From positions 108,765,087-108,829,086 of the forward strand of contig NC_080423.1 in assembly GCF_029873635.1 (NCBI RefSeq): a stretch of DNA of 64,000 bases. The letters are read 5' to 3'. The notes under the pieces are model-generated. The model had not been told where the DNA came from, searched no databases, and saw nothing but the letters and a program-made list of their open reading frames with translations. The stretch comes from Malania oleifera. Its lineage: Eukaryota; Streptophyta; Magnoliopsida; Santalales; Ximeniaceae. Below, one piece after another: positions 11,399 to 23,275 of this stretch (the stretch's first letter is position 1; each line of letters opens with the position of its first letter). Position numbers and translations under genes: made by a program.

Positions 11399-12464
11399 CA
11401 TACTAGCATATATCATAATTCACGTGTTTCAATATTTCTCAAAATATTCATATCAATAATTCACACATTCTCATTTTTATAGAAATCGTTTCTATTCACA
11501 TATAAATAGCACATTTCATCATTTTCCACTAACATATCAGTAATTCTCATTTCATTATTTTCTCAGAAATTACCCATCATTATATTTCACATTTTCAATA
11601 TACGTCATATGGCCCACAACTATTGTCTAATACTCATAATATACTAATTTTTCAGGTAACTCATCATATTCTATTTTCACAAAATAATTCATTCAGTATT
11701 CTTCAAAATAATTGTTATAATTTATTCCTCTTACCTGGTTTCCAAAAACTGCACCAGCAGGGACCCCAAAATTATACTCACGGCGCTCACCCGAACTCTA
11801 AATTCAATAACCCTAGTTGAATCTCAGAATGCCCAATATTCTAACATTTCAAAATTTATATTAATTAAATAACAATTAATTTCTAAATAACCATCTTATC
11901 TTAGTTTTGGGGCTATGCCTACGACGACCCCACAAGAAATCCGCTCCGCTAGACTTGTATAGAATCATCCCTAGATTCTCGTGATAGTGTCTGATTGTCA
12001 ATTTAGCTTAAGTTTTAAGAAAAATTAAGATAAGAGTGAGAATTTACCTTACCCCATGAGATATGCTTACGTCGCTCTTACAATAAATCTGCTTCGATAG
12101 AAATGTCGGTGGCGGAGAATGGAGTTTAGTGGTATTTTCCGATTTTCGATCCGTTGAATATTCGTCGAGAAAATGATGAGAGAGGGAGAGAGAACGAGAA
12201 GTGAGAGAGACGATATTCAGGGGGGCTCTGTTTGCAGAACTGAGATTTCAATTGAAAATTCAGGAAGCCTCAAGCTTCCTAATTTTTTGTTTTATATATA
12301 TATATATATATATATATTTCTTTATTTCAATTAGCCTTAGTTTTTTTTATATTTGAATACTATTCATTTTATTTGTTTAATTAATTTAATAGAATATTAA
12401 TTAATTTTATTATTATTTTTAAATCACTACATACTTCAATAATAATTATTTTTGGGGCGTTACA

Positions 12465-13152
12465 AGTGAAAATCAAGTAAAATTTTTGGGCATGCTAAAT
12501 ATTGCGTAGAGCACAACATGTACTTTTAATAGTGAACTCATGTTACTATTGTGTTTAGTACATAAGACACTAAAGACTTTTTCAATGAAGTTAAGTTTTT
12601 TATTTTTTATATTTTGAAGAATTGTGCAATTTCATTGCTCAAGGACATTCATAAATCATAATTTATTTTATAAACAAAAGACATTCACCTCCCCTGAGAT
12701 TTAGTAAAGAGACAGAAGACCTTCCCTAAAGTTTGAAAAATTCCATTAACCTTTTGGTGGATTTCGAAAGTACCACAGATCTTTCATAATATTTGTAAAA
12801 AAAAATATAAACCTCTCCTTAAAAAGACTTGTCTTTTTTCGTAAAATATAAGAAGAAATTTATATTTTTTTAGCAAATAACAGGAAAGGTTCATGAAAAT
12901 TTGAAAACCTCACGAGAAGTCTCTAAAGTTTTCAAAATCTCGTGATAAATCAGTGTCTTTTTATTAAAACTTGAGGGAGGTCAGTACCTTTTGAAATATC
13001 GTGATAAATCAGTGGTTTTTTTTTTTTTTCAAAAATTAGGGAAGATTAGTACATTTTATTCAAATTTTGAATAGTCACACATAATTTTTCATTATATTTC
13101 ACATAAAAGTAAATAATTAAAAAAAAAAACTAAGAGAAGAAACCAGATGTTG
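12465..13152. other. Intergenic stretch without a gene
   Basis: AT-rich, with several degenerate phrases of the type 'gggaggtcagtacctttt' repeated on both strands between 12,690 and 13,060, which suggests an old, unclassified repeat. No coding or RNA gene is seen. Confidence 0.5.
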
Positions 13153-13517
13153 TGTCACAGATCGCCAATTTCAGCCCAATTAATGGGTTGCGCAACACTC
13201 ATTGAGGCTCACTCTCGACAAAATTAGCCAATAACACACATTCAATCTGGCTATCATGAACACGCAAGAGGTTACCGAGAGCCATCATAGGCATGAAATA
13301 TCAATTTTAGCAATAATGAATTCATGAAGACAAGCGACCTTCATACTCAATGATATGTGGAACTAGTTCTTATATTCAATCACCAAGACAACCACACAAG
13401 CCATCATCTGAGTTATTTAACATCCAGTATAAAAATGTAGTGACCCGAAGAATAGCAGCATTTTAAATATTAAAGAGGGAGAGAAAATAGAACCAGAAAC
13501 AGAAGAAGGCCGTAGAA

Positions 13518-13761
13518 TTCGTCGATGACATTGCATTTTGGAGATAATATTAAATAATCAAAATTTCAGAAAATTGCCAAGCTTTGTCGATGAACACAGG
13601 GTTTCATCGACGAAGGTCTTCAGAATTTCGTTGACGAGAAAATACTGAGAGACGGTTCGGACTGCTCTGAATTTCGTCGATGAACACAGGGCCTCGTCAA
13701 CGAATTTTGTGAAGGGCTCATCGACGAGGTGACATGTCTCGTCGATGAACCTGGCCCTATA
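13518..13761 (+). promoter_or_regulatory. Palindrome array of LTR B, ending at its TATA box
   Basis: Eight units related to TTCGTCGACGAA lie at about 13,518, 13,583, 13,603, 13,627, 13,673, 13,693, 13,717 and 13,738. The last ends 7 bp before CTATA at 13,757. The rest of the TATA box (CTATAAATAG) is found on the far side of the inserted chromovirus at 23,413. Spacing from array to TATA matches LTRs A and C. Confidence 0.65.
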
Positions 13762-15961
13762 TGTAACGACCTGCTCCTTTTTCACATATTTTTTTTTTAT
13801 AAATAAATTATCATCACATCATACATCCCAGCTCAGCAGCTCACAATCCACCTGGGCCCGTGGGCACCAAGGATATAACAAAACATACAGCAGAAGCCTA
13901 CGCAGCAGAAAGTATAAAATCATATACATCTCATCATATTGTGCATAACACATACCAGAGTCACTACAATTACTATCTCACAGTATATACATCTCAAAAA
14001 TGAAATCTAGGGACAATCTCCCACAAAACCTAACTGTCCCTACCAAAAACTTACCCTTCCAAAGAGGGCAAACAACTGATCTAGATCAGCGGGGCTTTTC
14101 CCGCTCTCCTATCAGGGGCTCCTGAAAAATGTATAAGATTTAGGGGTGAGACACCTCTCAGTAAGGGAAATAAACTAATACCAGTGTGTGGCAACATGAA
14201 TATTATGTGTTCTACATATACCATACATAACATATTCAATATTATTTATCAAATCTGGGAAAACATACATGTCTCATCTCATACACTAATAATAATATAA
14301 AACAATCTTGATAGGTTAGCTGGCTGTTGTCATGTATTACCCCCACATGACTGGGTTGTGTGGCCCGAAGGCGGGACCTGACAATGGTTGGCCGACCACT
14401 GCCAAGTCAAACAGTAGTCTGTAGGTCCGATGGGTCTACCCAGACTGGTCCGTACACTAGGAGCGATAACAGCACACTTCTTGAAAATAACCATATCGAC
14501 CATCCAATCTCACACCACTTCGTACAGCGGCGTTAACACAGATATCATGATCACGAGGACCATGGACACATAGCAACGGTACCGTGCAAGTGCTAGCCTA
14601 GACCAAGCCAACCAAGTTCTGATATCATATACATATACTAAAACCGTGATACATAAATATCTCATATCATTTATTTTCACATCAATCATATCATTTCACA
14701 TATATACGTGTATCATGAAAATCATCGGCCCGTACGCCGGTATTACACATTTTAACATAGCACGGCCCATACGCCGGCAAATCACATAGCACAGCCCGTA
14801 CGCTGGCAAACCACATAGCACAGCCCGTACGCCGGCAAATCACATAGCACAGCCCGTACGCTGGCAAATCACATAGCACAGCCCGTACGCTGGCAAATCA
14901 CATAGCACGGCCCGTACGCCGGCAAATCTCATCCACATAGCACGGCCCATACGCCGGCAAATCACATATACATATAAAAATATCTCGGCCCGTACGCCGG
15001 TTTTCCATCATAGAAATCCATATCGTCCCCATTCCAAAAAAAACAGTATTTCACAACATTTTTATACTCATGCCACACTAAACAAATTTTCTACGTATTC
15101 AACATATCATCATTTAAACAGTATTTTCCAAATATAAATCATATATATAAATATATTTATTTTTCCTGAAACTAGATGCTATATATATATACATACATTT
15201 TCTCAAAACAAAACTAGCTTAGTTTATCCCCTTACCTGATTCCTGAAAAGCCCCTAAGAAAATCTTCCCCGTACCCACAAGGTTCTCAACTCAATACCCT
15301 GAAAATGAAAACTCACAGAATTAAAGTTTAGTATTTTCGTACGTACAATATTTTCTATAACTACCACTAAGTCAAATTCGACTTAAAAAGTCTTACCTCA
15401 ACTTAGGATGATTCCCAACGTTCCCAATCAATACCCTGGAACTGAAAATTTTTAGTATTAAAGTTCAGTATTTTTACGTGTATATTACTTTCTTCAACTG
15501 TCAAAAATCCAAATATTGAATATAAAGTCTTACCTTGGATTTGGGATAAAATCCAACTTCGTTTTCCTGACGATCCGTTCTAGCAGACTTGTAGAGAACT
15601 TCGCCAGGAGCGTCGTGGTGGTTTCGGTTTGTCGATCCGGCGTAAAACTAGCCCGAAATCGAAGAGAGAGAGTCGTAGGAGAGAGAGAGAGAGAGAGAGA
15701 ATGAACTCACATCCACCAAAAATCCAATTAAATTTGGATTTTACCTTCAAAGCTTCTTAAAGAAGCTTGTGTTAATTTAATAATATATATATATATATAA
15801 TAAACCTTAAGTAAAGTAAAGTAAAGTAAAGCTTCTTTAAGAAGCTTTCATACCTTTTATATATATACATGCTTTAATATTTATATATATATATATATAT
15901 TTGTTCCTTATCATACTGTTCATTTTACTTATTAATTTAATTAATTAATTTTATTTTACTA

Positions 15962-16002
<41 letters not shown>

Positions 16003-16023
16003 TTTTTTTTTCCGGTTACTACA
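13762..16023 (-). mobile_element. 3' LTR of the chromovirus (2,262 bp)
   Basis: TGTAACGACC to GGTTACTACA on the plus strand. It contains the seven-unit 29-bp minisatellite, a GA run near 15,670-15,700, two short inverted repeats (15,750-15,768 and 15,828-15,848), TA runs and an ATT run near 15,961. Confidence 0.9.
14738..14968. repeat. 29-bp minisatellite in the 3' LTR, seven units
   Basis: The unit is of the form ACATAGCAC(A/G)GCCC(G/A)TACGC(C/T)GGCAAATC, with partial units just outside. The 5' LTR of the same element holds only four. The core resembles the GGCCCGTAGGC(T/A)GG block that occurs once in related LTRs of the window. Confidence 0.85.
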
Positions 16024-16277
16024 TTCCTCCCCCCTTAAAAGAATTTCGTCCTCGAAATTTACTGTTTCCGTACTCGCCATCCTTTAATCAGGAAAAAGTG
16101 TCTACTCATTTTATTACCTATCCTCACTTATGGTGGAGGAATACCGTGGTTACATCTCGAGTCTTGGAAGATTACATATACAAAAGAAAACCATTCTCCC
16201 AAAACTAAAGTACTACACTATTCAACCATTACATGTACCTGCAACAGAAAACTACTTAACTATTTACATTTATTCAC

Positions 16278-19200
16278 TCAGACTTCTTGAAATAAATGCG
16301 GATACCTTTGCTTCATCTGCTCCTCAGACTCCCAAGAAGCCTCTTCTACTGCATGATTCCTCCACAAGACTTTTACTTGAGGAATCGTCCTGTTACGTAG
16401 CTCTTGCACTTTCCTATCCGGAATCTGTACTGGTACCTCCTCATATCCCAATGAATCACTAAGTTCAAACTCATCATAATTGATGACATGAGAAGGGTCT
16501 GGGACGTATTTTCTCAACATAGCAACATGAAATACGTTGTGAATCCTGGACAATACAGGTGGCAAAGCTAGCCTGTAGGCTACCGATCCCACTTTATCTA
16601 GAATCTCAAATGGACCGATAAACCTAGGACTAAGTTTACCCTTCCTCCCAAATCGCATAACCCCTTTCATCGGAGCTATCTTCAAAAATACGTGATCACC
16701 TACATCAAACTCTAAATTCCTACGGCGATGGTCAGCATAACTCTTTTGTCGGCTCTGAGCTGCACTGATCCTGTCCCTGATAAGACGAACTTTATCACAT
16801 GCTTGCTGAACCAACTCTGGCCCCACTACTCGCCGCTCACCCACTTCATCCCAAAACAAAGGAGAACGACATCTCCTACCGTACAGAGCCTCAAATGGTG
16901 CCATGCCAATGCTAGACTGATAACTATTATTATATGAAAATTCTACTAATGGCATGAACTGAGTCCAACTACCCCCAAAGTCTAGTACACACGCTCTGAG
17001 CATGTCCTCTAATATCTGTATCGTCCTCTCAGTCTGCCCGTCTGACTGAGGATGGAATGCCGTACTAAACGATAACTGAGACCCTAGAGCCTCCTACAAA
17101 CTCCTCCAAAATCGTGATGTGAATCGTGGGTCTCGATCCGATACAATAGATACAGGCACCCCATGAGAACGTACTATCTCCTGAATGTAAATCTCCACTA
17201 AACGGCTGAGGGAGTAGCTGATCTTGATGGGAATAAAGTGGGCGGTCTTCGTCAATCGATCAACAATCACCCAGATGGCATTATGACCATGTAACGTCGT
17301 CGGCAGTCCTGACACGAAGTCCATCGATATGTGATCCCACTTCCACTCCGGGATGAATAACGGCTGCAACTGCCCTGCCGGTCTCTGGTGCTCATCCTTT
17401 ACCTGCTGGCACGTCAAACACTGTGCTACATACTCAGCAATCTCTCTCTTCATACCACTCCACCAGTATGACTCTCGCAGATCTCTGTACATCTTCGTAC
17501 TACCGGGATGAACTGTATACAAAAATCTGTGAGCCTCCTCTAGAATAGTCTTCCTGATCTCAGTATCGGCAGGAACACATAATCTAGAACGGAACTGCAA
17601 AGCTCCATCATCTGCGATACTGAACTCCTCCCCCTGCCCACTCTGTACTCTGTCTATCACCTTCACTAGCTCTGGATCTTCCTTCTGGGCAGCTTTAATT
17701 CTCTCCTGCAGGGTAGGCTGTACCACTAGGCTGGCAATACATACTGGGAGATCACTCTCCACCAACTCTATGCCGAGTCTCTCCAGATCCATTATGATCG
17801 GATGCTGGATCCCCATAGCCGCCAACACTGGCTCCCTAGATTTCCTACTCAACGCATCAGCTACCACGTTTGCTTTCCCTGGGTGATAACTGATGGTACA
17901 ATCAAAATCCTTAATCAGCTCCAACCACCTTCTCTGCCTCATATTCAGTTCTTTCTGCGTAAAGAAATACTTCAAACTTTTATGGTCGGAGAAGATCTCA
18001 CACTGCTCACCGTACAGGTAATGCCTCCAAATCTTCAGTGCGTGTACCACTGCAGCCAACTCAAGATCATGGGTAGGGTAGTTCTTCTCATATTCTTTCA
18101 ATTGCCTGGATGCATACGCCACTACCCTGCCATGCTGCATTAATACACATCCAAGTCCCTTCAAGGACGCATCACTGTAAATGGTATACCCCTCACCCCC
18201 ACATGGGATGATCAACACTGGTGCTGTGACTAGTCTCTGCTTCAGCTCTTGAAAACTCTGCTTACAACTATCGTCCCACTCAAATCTAACATTCTTCCTC
18301 GTCAGTCGTGTCAAGGGTCCTGACAAAGCTGAGAATCCCTCAACAAAATGACGGTAATAGCCTGCTAGCCCCAAGAAACTCCTGATCTCTTGGACATTTC
18401 TCGGTCTAGCCCAATTCACTACAGCCTCAATCTTGCTAGGATCCACAGAAATACCGCCTCCAGATACAACATGCCCCAAGAACACGAACTTTTCCAGCCA
18501 AAATTCACATTTACTGAACTTGGCGTACAACTTTTTTTCTCGAAGTGTCTGCAAAACCTGCCTCAAGTGCGTCTCATGCTCCTCATAGTTCCTAGAATAG
18601 ACCAGTACATCATCAATAAAAACAACAACAAACTGGTCTAGGTATTGGTGGAAGACTCTATTCATCAAGTCCATAAATACTGCAGGAGCATTCGTCAAAC
18701 CAAATGGCATCACTAGAAACTCGTAATGCCCATACCTAGTCCTGAAGGCCGTCTTTGAGACGTCTTCTGCTTTCACCTTCACCTGATGGTAGCTAGATCT
18801 GAGGTCAATCTTCGAATACACCCGTGTACCCTGGAGCTCGTCAAACAAATCATCGATACGGGGTAGAGGATACCTATTCTTGATTGTCACTTTATTTATC
18901 TCCCTATAGTCTATACACATCCTCATAGTCCCGTCTTTCTTTTTCACAAATAAAACTGGAGCTCCCCACGGAGATACACTGGGCCGTATGAAGCCCTTAT
19001 CTAGCAGATCTTGCAACTGATTTTTCAATTCTGCTAACTCCACTGGTGCCATTCGATAAGGTACTTTAGAAATCGGCGCTGTACCAGGAGGTAGATCAAT
19101 AGAGAAATCCACCTCACGGTCGGGTGGCAAGCCTGGTAACTCATCTGGAAAAACATCCACAAACTCCTTCACTACAAGCGTGCTAGCAAGTTTCGACTCA

Positions 19201-20894
19201 TTCTCTAACATCTCTTTCACAACCGCCACAAACCCCTGACAACCACTCAGCAGTAGTCTCCTGGCCTGAATAGCTGAAACTAGCTGAGGCGGGGATTGTA
19301 CATGCGACCCTACAAACTTGAATTCTGCTTCCCCTGGGGGTCTAAATATCACCTCTCGTGCACGACAATCTATGCTGGCAAAATTAGCCTCTAGCCAATC
19401 CATGCCAAATATAACGTCAAACCCATGCATGTCTAACACTATCAAATCAACAGATAATGTTTTCCCCTGAATCTCTACTGGGCAGTTGCGGAGTACCCTA
19501 CCACACCTCACTACCGACCCAGTCGGTGTAGATACCAACAATTCAACATCTAATGATTGTGTTTCAGCCTCAAATAATTTAATACACCCCAAGGACACAA
19601 ACGAGTGTGTAGCTCCTGAATCAAATAATGCAATAACTTTAAAAGAAAGCATAATGACCATACCTGTCACCACGTCACCTGATGCCTCAGCCTCACCCGG
19701 CGTCAGAGTAAACACCCTGGCTGGAGCCGTATTCCTCTGTTGGCCTCCCTGTGGTGCCTGATAACCTCCCCGGTATGGTCTAGGAGCTGGAACTGCATCT
19801 GGTGGAGTAGGGCAGTCTCGTACCATGTGCCCCGATCTACCGCAGCGATAGCACACCGGAACTGCATCTGGCGGGATAGGACAATCTCGCACTATATGTC
19901 CCAATCTACCGCAGCGGTAGCACACTACACCACCAGCTCGACACTCTCCCCAGTGTCTCCTACCACAAGTCTGACAAACTGGAGGACCCTGCCCTGTCTG
20001 CACCTGGCGTCCTCCTATCTCCTGTCTCCGCCCTCTACCATGATTACGTCTCCTCCACTGACCCCGCCTGTGACCCTGCTGGTAGCTCGTAGATGCAGAT
20101 CTCTTCCTCTGTCCCTGCTCATCCGCATCAAGACGCTCACCAATCTCTGCCAAGGCCGCCCTGTCGACCAACTCAGCGAAGTCCTGGATCCGCAGCACCA
20201 CCACCTGCCTGAATATACTCCGCCTCAGGCCTCTCTCAAACTGCCTCGCCTTCTTCACCTCATCAGGAACAATGTATGGGGCGAATCGAGAGAGCTCGAT
20301 AAAACGTGCTGCATACTGCTGGACGGATAGCTGTCCCTGCTTCAGACTCAAGAACTCTTCTACCTTAGCCTCCCTCACAGTAGCTGGAAAATATCTGTCA
20401 AAGAACAAATCTTTAAACCGGTCCCATGTCATAGCTATTGGAGTCACCCTCTGCTGCTCTAATAGTCTCACCGCAGTCCACCACCTCTCAACCTCTCCTG
20501 TCAATTTATAGGTGGCAAAGAGGACCCTTTGTTCCTCAGTACATTGCAGCACAGCCAAGATTTTCTCAATCTCCTGCATCCAGTTCTTAGCGGCTACTGG
20601 ATCAACTCCACTTGTGAACGCCGGAGGATTCATCTTTGTAAATTTCTCTATAATGCACCCATGGCCTGTAGATGGACCACTCTGCTCCCTCGAGCTCCTA
20701 GCAATCTCAGCCATAACCTGCTGAGCCACGCTACGTAATACCGCATCAGAGTAGGTCCTAGCTGTACCTGATGGTCCTGCTCCATCACTGCCACTCGCAT
20801 GGGCACTATTTCCTTCTAGATCCATCCTGAAAAATAGCAGTTGCAATTCAGTAATCCTATCCTCATAATTTACCCACCTATCCTCACCACTCAT
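16278..20894 (-). mobile_element. Gag-pol region of the chromovirus
   Basis: Minus-strand domains in order: gag (capsid-like, about 20,650-20,050); three cysteine-rich knuckles (about 19,990-19,815), of which two are near-identical CCHC units; aspartic protease with DSGATH near 19,620; reverse transcriptase (about 19,050-18,500) with FIDDVLVYS near 18,600; RNase H from about 18,200; integrase with its zinc-binding and catalytic parts (about 17,550-16,950); and a chromodomain-like end VKVLWRNHAVEEASWE near 16,340. This order and the C-terminus place it in the Tekay/Del chromoviruses. It is broken, with about one interruption. Confidence 0.85.
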
Positions 20895-21113
20895 CTCAAC
20901 ATTTCTAACTCATTGTTAATCCCTAGTCCTACATTCTAGGAACACAACCCGACAATAGCTTACTATGGTTTTCCTGAAATCGTCACCCCAGGAAAAACAC
21001 AGAAACTACCACGGAAGTCCTGCTTCTAGACTGTAGAACAAAACCTCAAATCATTTCCTAAATTCTGGTATTGTTCCTGCTGCACTCTAAAGTCTACAGA
21101 ACCTAGCAACCTA

Positions 21114-21126
21114 GGCTCTGATACCA
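21114..21126 (-). other. Primer-binding site of the chromovirus
   Basis: Minus strand TGGTATCAGAGCC, complementary to the 3' end of initiator-Met tRNA, two bases inside the 5' LTR, as usual for plant Ty3/gypsy elements. Confidence 0.9.
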
Positions 21127-22955
21127 ACTATAACGACCTGCTCCTTTTTCACATATTTTTTTTTTTATAAATAAATTATCATCACATCATACATCCCAGC
21201 TCAGCAGCTCACAATCCACCTAGGCCCGTGGGCACCAGGGATATAACAAAACATACAGCAGAAGCCTACGCAGCAGAAAGTATAAAATCATATACATCTC
21301 GTCATATTGTGCATAACACATACCAGAGTCACTACAATTACTATCTCACAGTATATACATCTCAAAAATGAAATCTAGGGACAATCTCCCACAAAACCTA
21401 ACTGTCCCTACCAAAAACTTACCCTTCCAAAGAGGGCAAACAACTGATCTAGATCAGCGGGGCTTTTCCCGCTCTCCTATCAGGGGCTCCTGAAAAATGT
21501 ATAAGATTTAGGGGTGAGACACCTCTCAGTAAGGGAAATAAACTAATACCAGTGTGTGACAACATGAATATTATGTGTTCTACATATACCATACATAACA
21601 TATCAATACTATTTATCAAATCTGGGAAAACATACATGTCTCATCTCATACACTAATAATAATATAAAACAATCCTGATAGGTTAGTTGGCTGTTGTCAT
21701 GTATTACCCCCACATGACTGGGTTGTGTGGCCCGAAGGCGGGACCTGACAATGGTTGGCCGACCACTGCCAAGTCAAACAGTAGTCTGTAGGTCCGATGG
21801 GTCTACCCAGATTGGTCCGTACACCAGGAGCGATAACAGCACACTTCTTGAAAATAACCACATCGACCATCCAATCTCACACCACTTCGTACAGCGGCGT
21901 TAACATAGATATCATGATCACGAGGACCATGGACACATAGCAACGGTACCGTGCAAGTGCTAGCCTAGACCAAGCCAACCAGGTTCTGATATCATATACA
22001 TATACTAAAACCGTGATACATAAATATCTCATATCATTTATTTTCACATCAATCATATCATTTCACATATATACGTGTATCATGAAAATCATCGACCCGT
22101 ACGCCGGTATTACACATTTTAACATAGCACGGCCCATACGCCGACAAATCACATAGCACAGCCCGTACGCTGGCAAATCACATAGCACAGCCCGTACGCC
22201 GGAAAATCTCATCCACATAGCACGGCCCATACGCCGGCAAATCACATATACATATAAAAATATCTCGGTCCGTACGCCGGTTTTCCATCATAGAAATCCA
22301 TATCGTCCCCATTCCAAAAAAAACAGTATTTCACAACATTTTTATACTCATGCCACACTAAACAAATTTTCTACGTATTCAACATATCATCATTTAAATA
22401 GTATTTTCCAAATATAAATCATATATATAAATATATTTATTTTTCCTGAAACTAGATGCTATATATATATACATACATTTTCTGAAAACAAAACTAGTTT
22501 AGTTTATCCCCTTACCTGATTCCTTAAAAGCCCCTAAGAAAATCTTCCCCGTACCCACAAGGTTCTCAACTCAATACCCTGAAAATGAAAACTCACAGAA
22601 TTAAAGTTTAGTATTTTCGTACGTACAATATTTTCTATAACTACCACTAAGTCAAATTCGACTTAAAAAGTCTTACCTCAACTTAGGGATGATTCCCAAT
22701 GTTCCCAATCAATACCCTGGAACTGAAAATTTCCAGTATTAAAGTTCAGTATTTTTACGCGCATATTACTTTCTTCAACTGTCAAAAATCCAAATATTGA
22801 ATATAAAGTCTTACCTTGGATTTGAGATGAAATCCAACTTCGTTTTCCTGACGATCCGTTCCGGCAGACTTGTAGAGAATTTCGCCAGGAGCGTCGTGGT
22901 GGTTTCGGTTTGTCGATCCGGCGTAAAACTAGCCCGGAATCGAAGAGAGAGAGTC

Positions 22956-22959
<4 letters not shown>

Positions 22960-23019
<60 letters not shown>
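22960..23019. repeat. (GA)n microsatellite, about 60 bp
   Basis: Pure AG repeat in the 5' LTR leader region. The same site in the 3' LTR has under 40 bp. Confidence 0.95.
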
Positions 23020-23022
<3 letters not shown>

Positions 23023-23194
23023 TGAACTCACATCCACCAAAAATCCAATTAAATTTGGATTTTAACTTCAAAGTTTCTTAAAGAAGCTTGTGTTAATTTA
23101 ATAATATATATATATATATATATATAATAAACCTTAAGTAAAGTAAAGTAAAGTAAAGTAAAGTAAAGCTTCTTTAAGAAGCTTTCATACCTTT

Positions 23195-23211
<17 letters not shown>

Positions 23212-23272
<61 letters not shown>
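23212..23272. repeat. (CA)n then (TA)n compound microsatellite
   Basis: About 16 CA units followed by about 14 TA units. Absent at the matching place in the sister LTR (about 15,860), so it arose after insertion or is allele-specific. Confidence 0.9.

Positions 23273-23275
<3 letters not shown>

Larger units (their letters stand above)
5129..12464 (-). mobile_element. Solo LTR 'E', split by three later insertions
   Basis: The ends are TGTGATGCCCC and GGGGCGTTACA, imperfect inverse of each other, flanked by the exact duplication AGTGA (5,124-5,128 and 12,465-12,469). Three later insertions lie inside: LTR A (5,158-7,114), a small composite LTR element (7,409-8,418) and LTR D (9,721-11,398). 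Removing these leaves roughly 2.7 kb, a normal length for Tekay-type LTRs. A block near 9,040-9,065 is shared with the other LTRs of the window. Confidence 0.85.

Noticed and set aside
14738-14968. Regular 29-bp repeats that could suggest a CRISPR-like array
   Set aside because: Units are directly adjacent with no unique spacers, sit inside a plant LTR and occur again in the partner LTR. This is an LTR minisatellite.
16130-20738. Several plus-strand frames opposite the chromovirus
   Set aside because: They are antisense shadows of the gag-pol coding region.
23049-23243. Small frame of repeated Cys-Val and Tyr-Ile
   Set aside because: Translation of CA/TA microsatellites.
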